Source of the DNA: Cynocephalus volans
Taxonomy: Eukaryota > Chordata > Mammalia > Dermoptera > Cynocephalidae
Direction: 5' to 3'
NCBI RefSeq assembly: GCF_027409185.1
Contig: NC_084463.1
Location: forward strand, 65,581,852 to 65,645,851
DNA: 64,000 nucleotides
The notes beneath the pieces are model-generated. The model was not told the DNA's origin and ran no database searches. It saw nothing but the letters and a program-made list of their open reading frames with translations. This document shows, piece after piece, positions 1 through 12,282 of this stretch. Position 1 is the stretch's first letter. Every line of letters begins with the position of its first letter. Made by a program: the position numbers and the translations under genes.

Positions 1-669
1 AAGCAGCAATATCTTTTATGACCTAGACTTGTACGTCACATTCCATCTTATCTGCAGTATCCTAGTGGTCACACATCTGAGCCTATTCACTGTGTGTGAG
101 GTAACTACACAATGGTGTGAATACCAGGAGGTGTGGATTATTGGGAATTATCTTAGAAGCTACCCATCACACCCAGTATCAAGTTTTATTAATAATTTTA
201 AGGATAAAGGCAATCTCGAGTTATAGGTGAAGCAGGAAGAGGTCTGGGACCTCCATTACAGCCCCAGGTATTTTCTTGCCACATTAGGGTGTACTCTGCC
301 CAGCCTAACACAGAAGACTCTAACTGATGTGTGTGACATATCACACAGATGGGCCATTTGTATACTCAGGTGCAGAGCTCACTAGAGAGAAATATCCACT
401 GAATCCATGGATTGTGAACAACTCTGGTACATTCTATTAAAAGCCTCTCATAGATGAGGACCCTCATGCTAACAGCATTTGTCTCCCAGGAGGTCTGTCA
501 GTATGTTTACGAGGAGATTTGACTTTGGCCATATCACTTTTTTGTTTGTTTGTCTGGCATCCTCCTCCCTACTTACCCCTATACCACATGGGGAATGAAT
601 GGATTGTGGCTTAGCTATTTACTTCCCAAAATTTGATAAATATTTGTGTAAATAATGGGTGAACTCATT

Positions 670-815
670 TAGCCTGTAGAGCAACCTTATGAAAGAGGTT
701 TTCTTACTAGGAAACTTTTTCTCAGAGACTTGAGGTAAAATGTGTCTAAGATTACTCAGTTGAGTAAGTACCAGGCCTGGGATTTATACTCAGGTCTTTC
801 TGATTCTATAGCTCG
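670..815 (-). repeat. MIR/L2-type ancient repeat, antisense
   Basis: The text around 760-815 reads like the reverse complement of the MIR core, with the sequence GGGATTTATACTCAGGTCT followed by TTTCTGATTCT. The copy is heavily diverged and its boundaries are approximate. Confidence 0.45.
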
Positions 816-1034
816 TTCTTGCCAATGTGCAGCTGTTTACATTTAATGGATTCTAGTGGGTGCTGCTCCTATGCAGGGCTTCTAGAATGCATGAAAGCCA
901 GGTACTTGGAGAAGGAAGGTTGATGTCTTAAATTTGCTGCCATTTGTGGTCATGAAGATAAACTAAAAATGTAGTCGTTTTCTTTCTTATTTGGACTGTG
1001 AGAGCCAGATATCCCATAGTTGTTCAGACATTGT

Positions 1035-1160
1035 CTTTAAAAGTCAGGAAACTTAGGTCTGAATTTGATTTTGTCACCTAATAGCTGTGCACCCTTGGGT
1101 CAGTTTTTAAATTCCTTAAGCCTTAGTTTCTTCTCCTGTAAAATGAGGTAATCATATCTA
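1035..1160 (+). repeat. MIR SINE, sense
   Basis: Diagnostic MIR core order is present: a TAATAGCTGTG-like segment (1080), then CCTTGGGTCAGTTTTTAAATT, a CTTAGTTTCTTCTCCTGTAAAATG segment, and AGGTAAT. This is a mammal-wide tRNA-derived SINE, strongly diverged. Confidence 0.7.
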
Positions 1161-1879
1161 ATTCTCAGTTGTTTCCTGAAAGTACAGTTTTAGGTAGAAT
1201 CAGTACTGCTTTTATTTGAGTTTTATTTTTATTCTTATCTATTAAAATTTAGCTTTAAAAAATCCTTTTTTGGGGGAACAGAGTTGATAGAATTTAAGAT
1301 TTCTACCCTTTGTGAACTCTATAAATCCATTTTCTTAATCAGTGAGCTAGAAGCTTTCCATGCAGTATGTATTAACCGGCTTGGTTTCTTTCCAGTTATT
1401 TTATGGAGAACTTAATTTGTCACTGTTGAGTCTATCGTGATATACCTTTTTGTTATTTGAGATATTAGGTTGCAGATGACTTACTTTTTCCCAGAATATT
1501 TCCAAACCTATTCTTTTTTCTCCTTAGAATCCAGTGTAGAGTGTTTAGACATCCTGTAAGTCAGAGATACCTTCTTTCCTGGAATCAGCTCTCTTTTGTA
1601 CCATATTGTGTGGGAGGAACAGAACAGTTGGACTCAGATTCCTTATGGCTGTCTTTCTGCATCTGCATGACAGACTGCACTGTTCTTTCATAGTGACATG
1701 AAATCTTGGGGATGGTTGCCACAGGTAAGGCTGAGGTATAGGGAGAATGGGAAGATTCAGGGAAGGAAAAAAAGAAGGACTGTGGAATAGAGTGTAATCA
1801 ACAAATGTTTCCCTTTCTCCACCTCTTGATTATGCTTGTGTTATGAATAATGACTAGTATATTAATAGTCACAGTTGTA

Positions 1880-2060
1880 GAATTTCATATCCTAAAGGGA
1901 CCTAGATCATCTTATTCAAATGTATAATGTGTAAATAAGAAAATGTAATAGATCGCAATAAAATCTTATCAAAAATTGTATAGCTAATGAATAAATAGTA
2001 CGACAGTACTGGAACCCACTTCTTTTGGCTCCAAATCTAGTGTTTTATCTCCTCGTATAA
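1880..2060 (-). repeat. Probable MIR/L2-derived fragment, antisense
   Basis: The segment GGAACCCACTTCTTTTGGC after a poorly preserved core resembles antisense MIR. It is weak and old, and could instead be another L2-related fragment. Confidence 0.3.
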
Positions 2061-2683
2061 CATCTAGTGGTCACTTGCTTTCCTTTACTCACCAAATATT
2101 TATTGAACAACTGTTAGGGACACATGTGTGTGTTAGGGACACGTAGCACATTCGTACATCCTCAGATTTAATGGTCAAGATGTGGAAATACACTAATTTG
2201 GTAGTACTAGGATGTGTGTTAAATGAAGTAAGAGTGATATAAGATGTCCAAAAGCATATAGAGTTAGTTTTTTACTTATTTTTGTTAACTTGTATTTTAT
2301 TACCAAAGTAATGCTTATTCGCCATGCAGATTCTAGACAATAATGGGAAAACAATTAAAATTATTTAAAATCTACCACCCAGAAAGTTTTTTTTCGTGTA
2401 TGTTTGTGTGTATATATTTTTTCAGATTACAAAAATGGAATTGTGCTAAATAGACCCTTTTGTAACTTGACCTGTAATCTGGGACACCAGGTGGAGAGAA
2501 CTTGGGGTGACTAGGCAGTTATTAACAGGGCCAGATCAGGGCAGGGTGGAGTGTCTGCTTATACCTCCCAACTACTGTTAGAGACTTTATTGGAATGGAG
2601 TTGATGTGTTAGAGAATTTGAATTGAAGTTAAAGGGTTATTGGCTTTTGGGTAAAAAGCAAATTATTGCCAGAATGGCAGGGC

Positions 2684-2709
2684 TTTTTTTTTTTTTTTTT
2701 TTTTTTTTT
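2684..2709. repeat. T26 homopolymer
   Basis: An uninterrupted run of 26 T on the plus strand. No recognisable body or clear target duplication is attached. Confidence 0.9.
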
Positions 2710-4659
2710 GCTTCTCTGGCCATAGTTTGAAGGTTATTTTAATGGAAGAATTACCATGTGCATCCAAGTCAGTGGTCTGAATCTCCTATTTTAGCCAAAA
2801 ATACTAGTGAGCTGCAGGATGTGGAGATAAGCTTTTTGGTATTAGTTAGACAGTCATGATCAACCTACTGAGGATCCTTGTTTCTGGACAGCATGCTGGT
2901 ATAATTGAAAAAGCAGTGGATCCGAAGTTTAAAGTCTGATATGTAGTGACCAGCTGATTTTAGGCCAACTTCCTGGTATTTGGGGAACTTTATTTTATAT
3001 TTGCGTCCTCTACTGATTGTTTGCTTTTAACATCAGCAAATTAATGTAAAACGAAGTTCTTTGTAAATTTGGATGAGCTGCGTAAACACAACATGGCATT
3101 AATAGTAATGGTGAAGATGAAATTTTTGTTGTTTCAGATGCAGGGCTTTTTTATATGGTGCCTATATATGTCTTAAAATAATCTATTATGGTGACTACGG
3201 TTAATATACTATATTCTTGAAAATTGCTCAGAGTGAATGTTAAATATATTCTCACCACAAAAATAACTCTGTGAAGTAATGCATATTTTGATTAGCAAGA
3301 TTTAACCATTCTACACTGTATATATACTTCAGAACATAATGTTGTATATAATAAATCCATACAATTTTATGTCAATTTGAAATAAATTCTAAAACAAAAA
3401 TCTGTATATGTGGAGTTTTAAAATGTAAGTATTATGAAGAACATTTATTTCTCTTGTATATATATTTAGCCTTAGGCCATGGATATTGCTTTTGAAGTCT
3501 GAAAGCTACCTCATGGGTAAATAGACTTTATTCTTATAAGCATTAAAACAAAGTGAAATGGCTTATGCCTTCTTTATAAAAAGAGCTTTTATTCTTGAAA
3601 ACTGGAAATTTTTTAGTATTAGTGTGTAGGAGATAATTTGTGCTTTACGTTGTTTCAGGGAAAAGACATGTATAATGTAAAATAGGTAAAATGGCCAGTG
3701 ATGATCTTTTTAATAGATGCTTGCCTTGTGGGATTTGGCTTTGGATATTATTTTCCATTTTCCTTTGGGGAAACTAAACTGCACTGTTACAGTCTGTCTT
3801 AACCTTGTGTGGCCTTTTATATACATATTCTGTTAGCTATAGCTTTAAAAGGTTTGTGCGTGGCCCCTTTGTGACTTTAATCCCAATTCGTTCTCACAAA
3901 TTCTCTCCGGGTGCATGAATGGGTAAATAAGATAGATATAGATGACTGGCCACATTATTCCTGCTTATGAGTCAGAAGAATCTCAGAGAACATTCAGTGG
4001 ATGCCTTTTTGATGTCAGAGAGTTCTCTTAACCCTTTGCCCTAGTTCTTGCTCTATGTAGACTTGTGGGCCTATTTATTTTATCATGCTGTCTCTGAATT
4101 TTGTATAGAATGTTGAAAGGGTTGACAATCTTTCAAACCACTGTTTTCCCTCTTCCCTGATTTTTCCTGTTTGGGCCACACAGAGTAAACCTTTCTACTT
4201 CTGAAGGCCTGAGGGCATTTTGGTACTGCTTAGTGGTCAGTATTAACTGATTTTGTCCTCTTTGATCCTTGACGTGTCCCTAGTGAGGTCTTGGTGCTTC
4301 AGAAGTTGTGATGTCCCCAAATATCTCGTCTGCTTAGGGTGTCACCTCTTTATGTTATACACTAATAACTTATGCCTTCATGGTTGGCTTAGCCCAATAT
4401 TGCTGAGGCAAATCCTTTAAATTCATATTTCTTTGTAGTGAATAGATATGAAAAACTTTCAGTCATATTATTCTGTGTTAAAATATAATAAAGAACGTAT
4501 GTGGTACTACTTTTTCAGTTATGAAATATAGTTAGTAAAAGGATTAAGTAAGTTGTATGTTCAGCTTTACTCTTTCCTGCATTAACTAGAAAAAGCAAAT
4601 AAGCATGAAGACAAAAGTATACAGGGGATTCTTAAATGCTGCCTTTTCCCCATGGAAAC

Positions 4660-5180
4660 CTTGACTCTCCCATCTGTATCCCTATCCCTAATGTTTGACT
4701 AATTCCTAATTATTTCTGTGGGTCTCAGCTTAGATGTCATTTCTTCAAGGAAGTTTTCTTGTCTCCTAGACTACATTAAGTAGAGCTCTCTGTCATACTT
4801 ACACATAGCTTCCTGTATGTCTACTAGTTCACTCATAACACTTGATTGTTATTACTAGTTTTAATTACTGGTTTTAATGTCTGTCCCTAATAGCTTTGTA
4901 ACAGCCAGGACCATGTCTTTTTTGTGTGTGTGACCAGTTAGGGGATCGCAACCCTTGGCTTGGTGTCGCCCGCACCGCGCTCAGCCAGTGAGCACACCGG
5001 CCATCCCTATATAGGATCCGTACCCGCGGCCTCGGCACTCCCAGCACCGCTGCGCTCCCAGCGCCGCACTCTCCCAAGTGAGCCACGGGGTCGGCACCAG
5101 GACCATGTCTTTTTTATCTCTGTTTCAGTGCCTAGCCTATGGAGGATCTTTAATAAAATGTGTTGAAAATTAATGAATGA
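4660..5180 (+). repeat. L2 LINE 3' end, sense, split by a SINE
   Basis: The segment shows typical L2 3'-end phrases: a TCAGCTTAGATGTCATTTCT block, a GGACCATGTCTTTTT block, then GTGCCTAGCCTATGGAGG and an ATTAATGAATGA end. The SINE at 4926-5096 interrupts it at the GGACCATGTC motif, which is duplicated on both sides. Confidence 0.7.
4926..5096 (-). mobile_element. Young dimeric tRNA-Ile-derived SINE (Rhin-1/CYN-like), antisense
   Basis: The insert is flanked by a perfect 19-bp direct repeat, CCAGGACCATGTCTTTTTT, at 4907-4925 and 5097-5115. Read on the minus strand it starts GGCACCGAC-like CCGTGGCTCACTTGGG (tRNA A box), continues to a GGATCCTATATAGG junction, then a second tRNA-like unit with GCTCACTGGCTGAGC. 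It is CpG-rich, so young. It also creates spurious overlapping open frames. The family name is uncertain, but the class is clear. Confidence 0.85.
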
Positions 5181-5352
5181 ACTTGAAGAAAATTTAACAT
5201 TTCGATAAGTTTTATATTTTCCTGTCTGAATCTGTGTACACATAAGGATATTTACATATTTATCTTATGAAAATGAGATTAGACTAGAGTTTAACCTTAT
5301 TCATAGGAGTTGAATTTTAGAGCCAACATGTCAGGTAAAAATTGCCCTTCAA

Positions 5353-5455
5353 ATCTTACTTTTTATTTTTGGCAGCTGGCTGGTACAGGGATAGAACCTG
5401 GACCTTGGTGTTATCAGCACCATGCCCTAACCAACTGAGCTAACTGGCCCGACCT
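5353..5455 (-). mobile_element. Older monomeric tRNA-derived SINE, antisense
   Basis: Minus-strand reading contains GTTAGCTCAGTTGGTTAGGG (A box) and a decayed B box, followed by CTGGTACCAGCCAGC-like sequence. It lacks the second unit of the young copies. Flanks share a CAAATYTTA-like short repeat. It is related to tRNA-Ile. Confidence 0.75.
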
Positions 5456-5554
5456 CAAATTTTAAAATGCAGTATAGTACCATCTCTCAGCAAATCATCA
5501 AAGTCAGTTTTTCCTTTCAGCATTCAATGATAAAGGTCTTACAGTGGTATTCAG

Positions 5555-6045
5555 TCTCTCCATGCAGAGGCATCCACGGTCTTCCAAAAACAGGATCTTA
5601 TGTACCTTTTTAGCAGTCTTTCCTGTTGTCCATTTATGTACTCCAGCTTTGGTGTTCACTCTTTACGAAATTTGCCTTGTACTTTCTGGTTTCTACTCCT
5701 TTGTTCATGTAATTCATCTTTGGGATACCTTAGCTTTTTCCTTTCTGTCAAGGCCCACCTGAAATGCCATCTGCCATGACTATTTCTGTTTATCTCTGGC
5801 TAGCCCTGAGTGAACTCTTTTTACTTCTGTGTTGGTGGCATTTATTGCTGTGGTTGACCTTCAGCACTTATTTACAATTCTGTGACTGTTCTCTTGACTC
5901 TCTTGCTTCTGTGTTTTTGTCTTTCCTACTCAACTGAGCGTTAGATAACAGAAGACAGGGATTTTCATCTTCTGTTTCTTTGTGTTCTTCAGTTTATGCC
6001 TGACACAAAGTTTCTCAGGAAATAGTTTATTTGGTTAATTATAAA
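5555..6045 (+). repeat. L2 LINE fragment, sense
   Basis: The L2 3' phrase order is visible: CAAGGCCCACCTGAAATGCCA, later a GATAACAGAAGACAGGGATT block and a GCCTGACACAAAG block. It is diverged, with approximate ends. Confidence 0.65.
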
Positions 6046-6799
6046 AATTTCCCTTTGTATTTTATAGCTTGAATCCTGAAGAGAGTGCTTTGAGATTTTT
6101 TTCTTTTGTTTAATTAAAAATATTTCCCCAAATACCCAATTTCATTGTCTGTTTTACTAGTTGCATGTCATAGCTGACACTAAGGTATCAGGAAGTCTGT
6201 ATGCACGTAACACAAGAAGCTTAAGTAACTACAAGATGCCTTGTGGCCCATGTTAGTACAAATTTCTGAAGGTGCAAGTGTGAAATAAGATTTTACTAGG
6301 TGAGGGAAGAGAAGTTACATGGATTGGAGGTATGTGTTTTATCTGAGCAGTGATCCATTTCTTATAACTGATGTCTCTGAACAACTTTATACCCAAGGTA
6401 TAAATAAAATTCCCAGGAAGATTAATTGATTTCTTTAATATGTTTGCTGCCATGTTCATTAAATGACTGATTTTATTAGATCCTCTAGTGACTTGAGCGA
6501 GAAATCGTCTCCATGCTATATAAGTAGACATTTATTTAAGAAATGTCCTTCGGTTGGTTTCTTTCTTTAAGATCTAGCTCTTGTACTGTGGCACAGCCTA
6601 AAAGTCACTAGGAATTATAACGAGTGATGAAAATTTGATATGAGGCATTCAGAGCCCTAACTTTCTGCTGCCACAGAAGGTTAAAAACTGGTATTCTTAA
6701 TATTTACCAGTTAGATGAATTTGCTTCAGCGTTTTTGTTCATCATACTGTTAAAATGTAAAAAGCAGGTTGCATTGATACAGATTTTCTTCTTGTTTAG

Positions 6800-6901
6800 G
6801 TACAAAGAGGATGGTGAAGCTTTATTAATTTTGCTTCCCTCAGAAGAAAAAGGGATGGTACAGCAGCTTCTCCAGAAGCAAGTACCTGTGAAGGAAATCA
6901 G
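6800..6901 (+). CDS. DDX10: DDX10 internal exon (end of helicase C domain)
   Basis: The exon has a pyrimidine-rich acceptor (TTCTTGTTTAG, AG at 6798-6799) and a donor GTAAGAG at 6902. It enters on the third base of a codon and leaves after two bases (1 + 33 codons + 2). The peptide begins YKEDGEALLILLPSEEKG and ends QVPVKEI, which I recognise as the segment just after the HRAGRTAR motif VI of DDX10. DDX10 is a nucleolar DEAD-box ATPase needed for ribosome biogenesis. The family link is from memory of the human protein, with one or two differences. The next exon at 8654 matches in order and phase. The exon alone is intact, but the following one is frameshifted, so it may belong to a damaged or duplicated copy. 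Confidence 0.85.
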
Positions 6902-7039
6902 GTAAGAGCTACGTGTTGTTTTTATGTTATTATTAGGAAAATAAGGACATGAAATTACTGTGCTTAATTATGTATACCAAATTCCCTTCTAATCCAATCA
7001 GCTGTCTGGTTTGTGACTTAAAAAAATAAAGACTATTTT

Positions 7040-7830
7040 TTTTTTATTAGAACAGTTTTAGGTTCACAGCAAAATTGAATAGAAAGTATGAGATTTCCTT
7101 CATACACCATGCCCCATACATGCATAGCCTCCATTTACCAACATCCCCTGCTAGAGTGGTACATCTGTTACAGTTGATGAACCTAAACTGACACTTCATT
7201 ATCACCCAAAGTAAGTTTATGTGAGGGTCAGTCTTGGTGTTGTATACTCTACAAGTTTGGACAGATATGTAAAGATGTGTATTCACCATTATAGTATCAT
7301 ACGGTATTTTCACTGCACGAAGAAGTTCTGTGTTGTCTATTCCTCTCTCCCCTCATCACCTCAGCCCCTGACAACTACTAATATTGTTACTGTTTCCATG
7401 GTTTTTTCTTCTCAGAATGTCATACAGTTGGAATCATACAGTATGAAACCTTTTGATATTGGCTTCTTTTACTTAGTAACATGCATTTAAGTTTCCTCCT
7501 TGCTTTTTCATGGCTTGAGAGCTCATTTCTTTTCAGTGCTGAGTAATATTCCATTGTCTGGATGTAACAGTTTATCCGTTCACCTGCTGAAGGACATTTT
7601 GATTGCTTCTAGGTTTTGGCAATTATGTATAAAGCTTCTATGAATACCCACCTGGATGTTTTCAACTCCTTTGGGTAAATACCAAGGAGCATGATTACTC
7701 GATAATAAAAGTGTGTTTGGAAGACAGTTGGGCAGTTTCTCACAAAACCAAAAGGGGCTACCGTTTTGCATTTTCACCAGCAATGAAAGAGTTCCTGTTG
7801 CTCCACATCCTTGTCTGAATGACAAATTTC
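7040..7830 (-). mobile_element. Old L1 (L1M-type) 3' fragment, antisense
   Basis: The plus strand reads as reverse-complement L1 3' end: CAGTTTTAGGTTCACAGCAA, then GAATCATACAGTATG, TAATATTCCATTGTCTGGAT and CTTTGGGTAAATACCAAGGA. Its open frames are decayed. It lies in the intron between the two DDX10-like exons. Confidence 0.8.
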
Positions 7831-8653
7831 AGTCTCACTTGTATTTGGGCTGTTGAAATGCTTTGGCTTGATTTCTCTAAAAATAATTTGGAGGGTGGTT
7901 AGATGGAGGAAGAGTGGTCGAGGAGGTAGAAGAAACAGAATTGGCCACAAGTTAATAATTGTTGAGGCCGAGTGAAAGTTTTCTACCTTTGTTTATTTTG
8001 AAATTTTCTAAAATTAAAACAAAAAAAGGAAAAACAACCTCATCCACCACCACGCATTATCACCCCAGCTTTTCAGGAACAAAGTGGTTCAGTATAAAAT
8101 CAGGGAAACAAGTGGGGTGTCTTGTGAAACCTAGAATTTTTCTCTCCTGTAGCCCCAGTGGGCAGAGTTAAGTACCATCCCTGTTGTATTATGCCTACTT
8201 TCCAAATAGAGAAGTCAATATTTATATTCTTTTGCTATTTGTTTATTACTTAAGATTGATTTTGTGTTATTTGACTAAAAATGAAAGCAGTTATAAAAAT
8301 GATATTAGACTTCACTCTATTTTATTGAGGATCCATCTCCCATGGGAGACTCCTTTCTATTTTTGTAGAATTAAGAAGTAACTAGGGCTAATTGCGGTGT
8401 TAATCTAAGTATCTTTCACTCACTCATCAAGGGATGTTTAGAGAAAGTGTCTGTGTCATTTCCTTTCTCTTTTGATATTCGTAAGAGAATCAAATTTATG
8501 TCCTGTGTAATTTTGGTCTAATCTGGGTCATAGATGAGAAAAAATGTTACACATTGAAAGATAATACTGAGGAAAATAGGAAAAGATTGTGCACCATTTT
8601 TAGTCTCTAAAATTGAAATATTTTTATTTAACCTTTATCTTTTTGTTACAAAG
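7831..8653 (+). other. Intron remainder, no feature seen
   Basis: AT-rich sequence between the old L1 and the next DDX10-like exon. The 3' end has the polypyrimidine/acceptor TTTTTGTTACAAAG. Nothing else was recognised. Confidence 0.5.
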
Positions 8654-8742
8654 AATCAATCCAGAAAAACTTACCAGATGTCCAGAAAAAACTGGAATCC
8701 TTTTTAGCCCAAGATCAAGATTTAAAAGAAAGAGCACAAAGG
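8654..8742 (+). CDS. DDX10: DDX10 internal exon with a one-base insertion
   Basis: Acceptor AG lies at 8652-8653 and donor GTAACT starts at 8743. Joined to the previous exon the frame opens with Arg, then INPEKL. At 8673-8676 (TTACCAG) there is one base too many. Beyond it the DDX10 peptide DVQKKLESFLAQDQDLKERA continues only in the +1 frame, ending AQR. The exon is 89 nt where the uninterrupted peptide needs 88. Human DDX10 has the same segment uninterrupted, as I recall it. A true frameshift would remove the rest of the protein, so this is either a sequence error or a sign that the copy is a pseudogene. No following DDX10 exon was found in the window. Confidence 0.8.
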
Positions 8743-8916
8743 GTAACTTGTTTTTGAACTGGATACATTTGTTGGAGTGGAATTTATGATAAAATTAAAT
8801 TTCATCATCTTCTGTTCCTTCTAGGTTGCATGCTCATGTTTCAGATATTCAAGCAGTGTAATTTTCAGATAGATAAGTCTAACTTATTCCTTAACTTTGA
8901 AAAATGGTTTTCTGTT

Positions 8917-9012
8917 CATTTGCTTGGTAGCTGGCTAGTGTGGGGATTCAGACCCTTGACCTTGGTGTGTTACAAGGCTGTACTCTAACCAACTGAGCTA
9001 ACCGGCCAGCCT
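8917..9012 (-). mobile_element. Older monomeric tRNA-derived SINE, antisense
   Basis: Minus strand begins GGCCGGTTAGCTCAGTTGGT, an almost canonical tRNA-Ile start with A box, followed by a decayed B box. A loose ACAAATG/TTCATTTG-type flank gives no clean target duplication. Confidence 0.75.
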
Positions 9013-11029
9013 GACAAATGTTTTTTATATTAACCTGAGAAAATCTCTATTTGTCTATAGTCTTAGAAAAGACATATGGAAAATCCTCTTAAAGATAATT
9101 TTTAGATGCATGATGGCCTGGTTTCTAGTATGTTTATAAAACATACTAGTATGATTTGAAAACTGTGGTCATAAAAAAAATGTAGTAAAATGGCCTTTGA
9201 ATTGTCATCTATAGTTATTCTAGTATAAATTACAGTATAAAATTAAAACTTTGAAATAAAAAGCCTCTTTAAAAAGTATGTTCTCTTGTATAAGAAATGT
9301 AGGTTTGAAATGAAAACAAATTTACATGGGTTGCAATTTAAAATGTATTTGCTTTTGTTAAGATATTAACTTTCATGAAAGATTTGAATGGACGTTCAAA
9401 TTAAATAACATACTGAAGAAGCAAAATTTCTGAAACAGAGGAGGAAGAAACCACAGTAATAATACTCTGCCAGTTCCCCAAGATGGGTTTTTACCCTGAC
9501 TCTGAGGGGACAGATATAACAGTCTATTATTTGCTTAAAATTGATGGAAGTGTCACAACAGTGGTAGCGGGACTGAATTTAAAAAGTAGGCTGCTTCAGT
9601 TTATCCTAAATCCCCATTCTGTCCCTCCGTTGAATTCTTAAACATATATAAAATTAATCATAGTATTTGAATAGGAGTAAGAAAAAATATTAATATTCAA
9701 GTTTCATGTACTATAGTTTTAGAAGATTACTTACAGCTCTTTCAGAAAAATTACTTAGGACTAGATGACAAGATGCTATTAGTTTTTCAGTAAATTAGGT
9801 GCTCTGTCTTTAAATGTGACCCAGAAAAATATTTGTAGCCTTAGTTTCACTTCAGCTGCTGAAATGAAATGAAATGTTTTGACTGCAGTTTGAGTGATTT
9901 GAGAAGCTCATATTAAATCCAAGAGTTATTCTGTATCTAATACATGTCAGTATACTTGTGCATTGCAAAGATACATTGCTAACCATGATGTTTGACATTT
10001 GTTCATGCACTTTTTATCATGCGAGCATCACAAAATGATTTTTGATCTGCGTCTAAATAAATGAGATTTTCTATTAAGCCAGTGCTGCAATTCAGCAATC
10101 ATTTAATTGCTCACTGTGTGCTTTGTACATTACTTTGTGAAGTGAGAAGGTATTAAACGAAGTGGAAGATTAGGTTAGGTGTACTTGTAAAGAACCTTAT
10201 ATTGTTCATGAATTGGATATATTTGAAGGAAATTTAAATAGTTTCTCCTTTATTTGTTGAAGCATTGAATTGTAGGTGCCTACAAAATTGGATGACCAGG
10301 GTGATCCACAGTTGTACTCCTGCTTCCGCAAAGCCTTATTTAAATTTAGTTGCTGCTATATTACTTTTAAAGATGATTTTGAATTGGATATTTTCCCCAT
10401 GTAATAATACATAGACTTCTGCATTTACAGCTCTAATTATATTTTCCTTTGTTTCTATTGTTTTTTATACCCTCTTTCTCCTCCACTATGTAAACTTATG
10501 AAGGCCGAACTGTTTTGTTTGCCTTTATATCACTCATAGAAGCCAAGGGTTTTCCTCAGGAAAAGCAAATGGATACATGATTATACAATTCTTTCTGTAC
10601 CATACATCCAATATTACATATTTCTGATTCTTCCTTTGTAATGTCTCTTCTGAAACTGTCATCATGAGAATAAGGTAGTATAGGGTTTTAAAAATTCTTT
10701 ACTTCGTTCAAGTACATAGTCATTTATTTAGAAGTAGCTCTTTACAGGTGTGACTTAGAGGACTCATGCTTGAATACCATTGTAAGCTAGCTTATCGTTT
10801 AGATCTCTTTTATGATAATGAATATTAACATACATTTATGGAGCACCTACTGTGTAAGATGTGTTTGTTTTCTCATCCCAGCTATTTAGATTTGCAGCAA
10901 ACTTGTATTAACTTGTGAATCTTATTTATGTTCCTCAGAATTTTAAACATAATAGTATGGAAGGAACTGTAGTTTAATGAATGTCATGGTTCTTGAGATT
11001 ACATTTTAATAAACTGGGGAAGTGCTATG

Positions 11030-11140
11030 TCATATGAGGCAGGAACATCTGTTTTCATAACAGTATATCCTGCACCAGTGCCTGGTACATAGTTAATGCT
11101 CACTGAGTCTTTGGATGACTGTGTGAATGAATAGATAAAT
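11030..11140 (+). repeat. L2/MIR 3'-end fragment, sense
   Basis: Contains CAGTGCCTGGTACATAGTTA, AATGCTCACTGAGT and a GAATGAATAGATAAA tail, the common L2/MIR terminal phrases. Confidence 0.55.
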
Positions 11141-12226
11141 ATTGTTACACAGGGTTGGTAGCAAGTAATTAACTGGTTAGGCTGTTGTGCAACCATCAGG
11201 ACTTGAGTTGCTTGAGTTTTTAAAAGCTTCAAGTTGACTTCAAGGGCGTGGAAAATTTAATTACTTTGAGAGCCTTTTCTTAAGTAATAGGTGCTACCTT
11301 ACTGTCTTTTAAGTGGTTGCTGAGACAAGGGACTCTTCTACTTTTGGGGTGCCAGCCATTTCAGCTGTCATATTGGAGAGACAAAGAGGAAGCAAGATTG
11401 AGCACTAAGCTATATGGACCTCATCATATATATCACCAGTAGTCTTTGGCATCTTCATAGGATTTCGCTGCCAGTAAATAATTCTCTGTGGGATTATTTT
11501 ACTGCTTATTGGAAGTCAGTGTCACGATTACTTGTTTTATACTGAGATGCACTCTGAGAAAAGGCAGTATAAAAGTGCATTTGTGCTAAGGAAATTCGTT
11601 TTCTCCAAGAAAGTGGAAGTCAGATTTCATGTTCCTTTGGGGCCACACAATAAAACCCTGTCTACTTTCCAATTTAGGCAAATATATTCAGGCATCTGAG
11701 ACTTGATAACATGTAATGAGTATGGGGCATTGATTACTATGAGAAGAGGAGGGTAGAAAAGATTAGGCTGCTTCACTGAGATCTACTGGCAGCGTTTTTA
11801 CTGAGAGTGGATATAAGGATGTCACCTCTTAGTTTTGGGGAGTGAATGCCGGAGAGATCTGCTTTATGTCCTAACAGTTCAAAACTGCAAATTTCAAACT
11901 TTTAAGTTTTCCTTCACAGATCATGCTGTTTGATCCTTTTAGCCTTTACTCATGCTGTTAATGTCTGTTTGGAATACCCTTCACTTAGCTCCTTCTTGGC
12001 CTAATTAACTCATGATTTATTACGTTAAGGGTTGTTTCATCTGGGAAACTGCCTGTACAGTTCTGGTTATGTATGTGTACCTGTGGTTTCCAAAGAGCAG
12101 GATGATCCTTTGGCATACAAGAAAGAAAATACTAGGTTTCGTATTTATATATTTATCTTGAGAGAAAAAACACTAAGCTTTTCTAATATTAGTTGCTTTG
12201 ACACCGTCACTGTTTTCTCATATGTT

Positions 12227-12282
12227 GTTATATATAATATAAAAGTATAAAAATGTTATATATAATATAAAAGTGTAAGAGT
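12227..12282. repeat. 28-bp tandem duplication
   Basis: The unit starting GTTATATATAATATAAAAGT occurs twice head to tail (12227-12254 and 12255-12282), nearly identical. It is a small AT-rich local duplication. Confidence 0.8.

Larger units (their letters stand above)
1..6799 (+). other. DDX10: Intronic sequence upstream of the first DDX10-like exon
   Basis: No coding exon was recognised before the acceptor at 6798-6799. The stretch holds old MIR and L2 copies, a T tract and two tRNA-derived SINEs, all listed separately. Stretches between them, such as 2070-2680 and 2710-4650, are AT-rich with no recognised feature. Assignment as a DDX10 intron is inferred from the exon that follows. Confidence 0.5.
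8743..12226 (+). other. Long stretch with few features
   Basis: Apart from the SINE near 8.9 kb and weak L2/MIR-like phrases near 10.42-10.56, 11.03-11.14 and 11.92-12.06 kb, I see no gene or element. No coding segment matching the next part of DDX10 (beginning with a Cys-Phe-Val-Ser peptide) was found. Confidence 0.45.

Noticed and set aside
1-226. 65-codon frame at the window start
   Set aside because: No resemblance to DDX10 or another known exon, and no splice signals in frame.
4960-5243. Three overlapping frames near 5 kb
   Set aside because: All cover the young CpG-rich SINE and its flanks. None resembles a protein.
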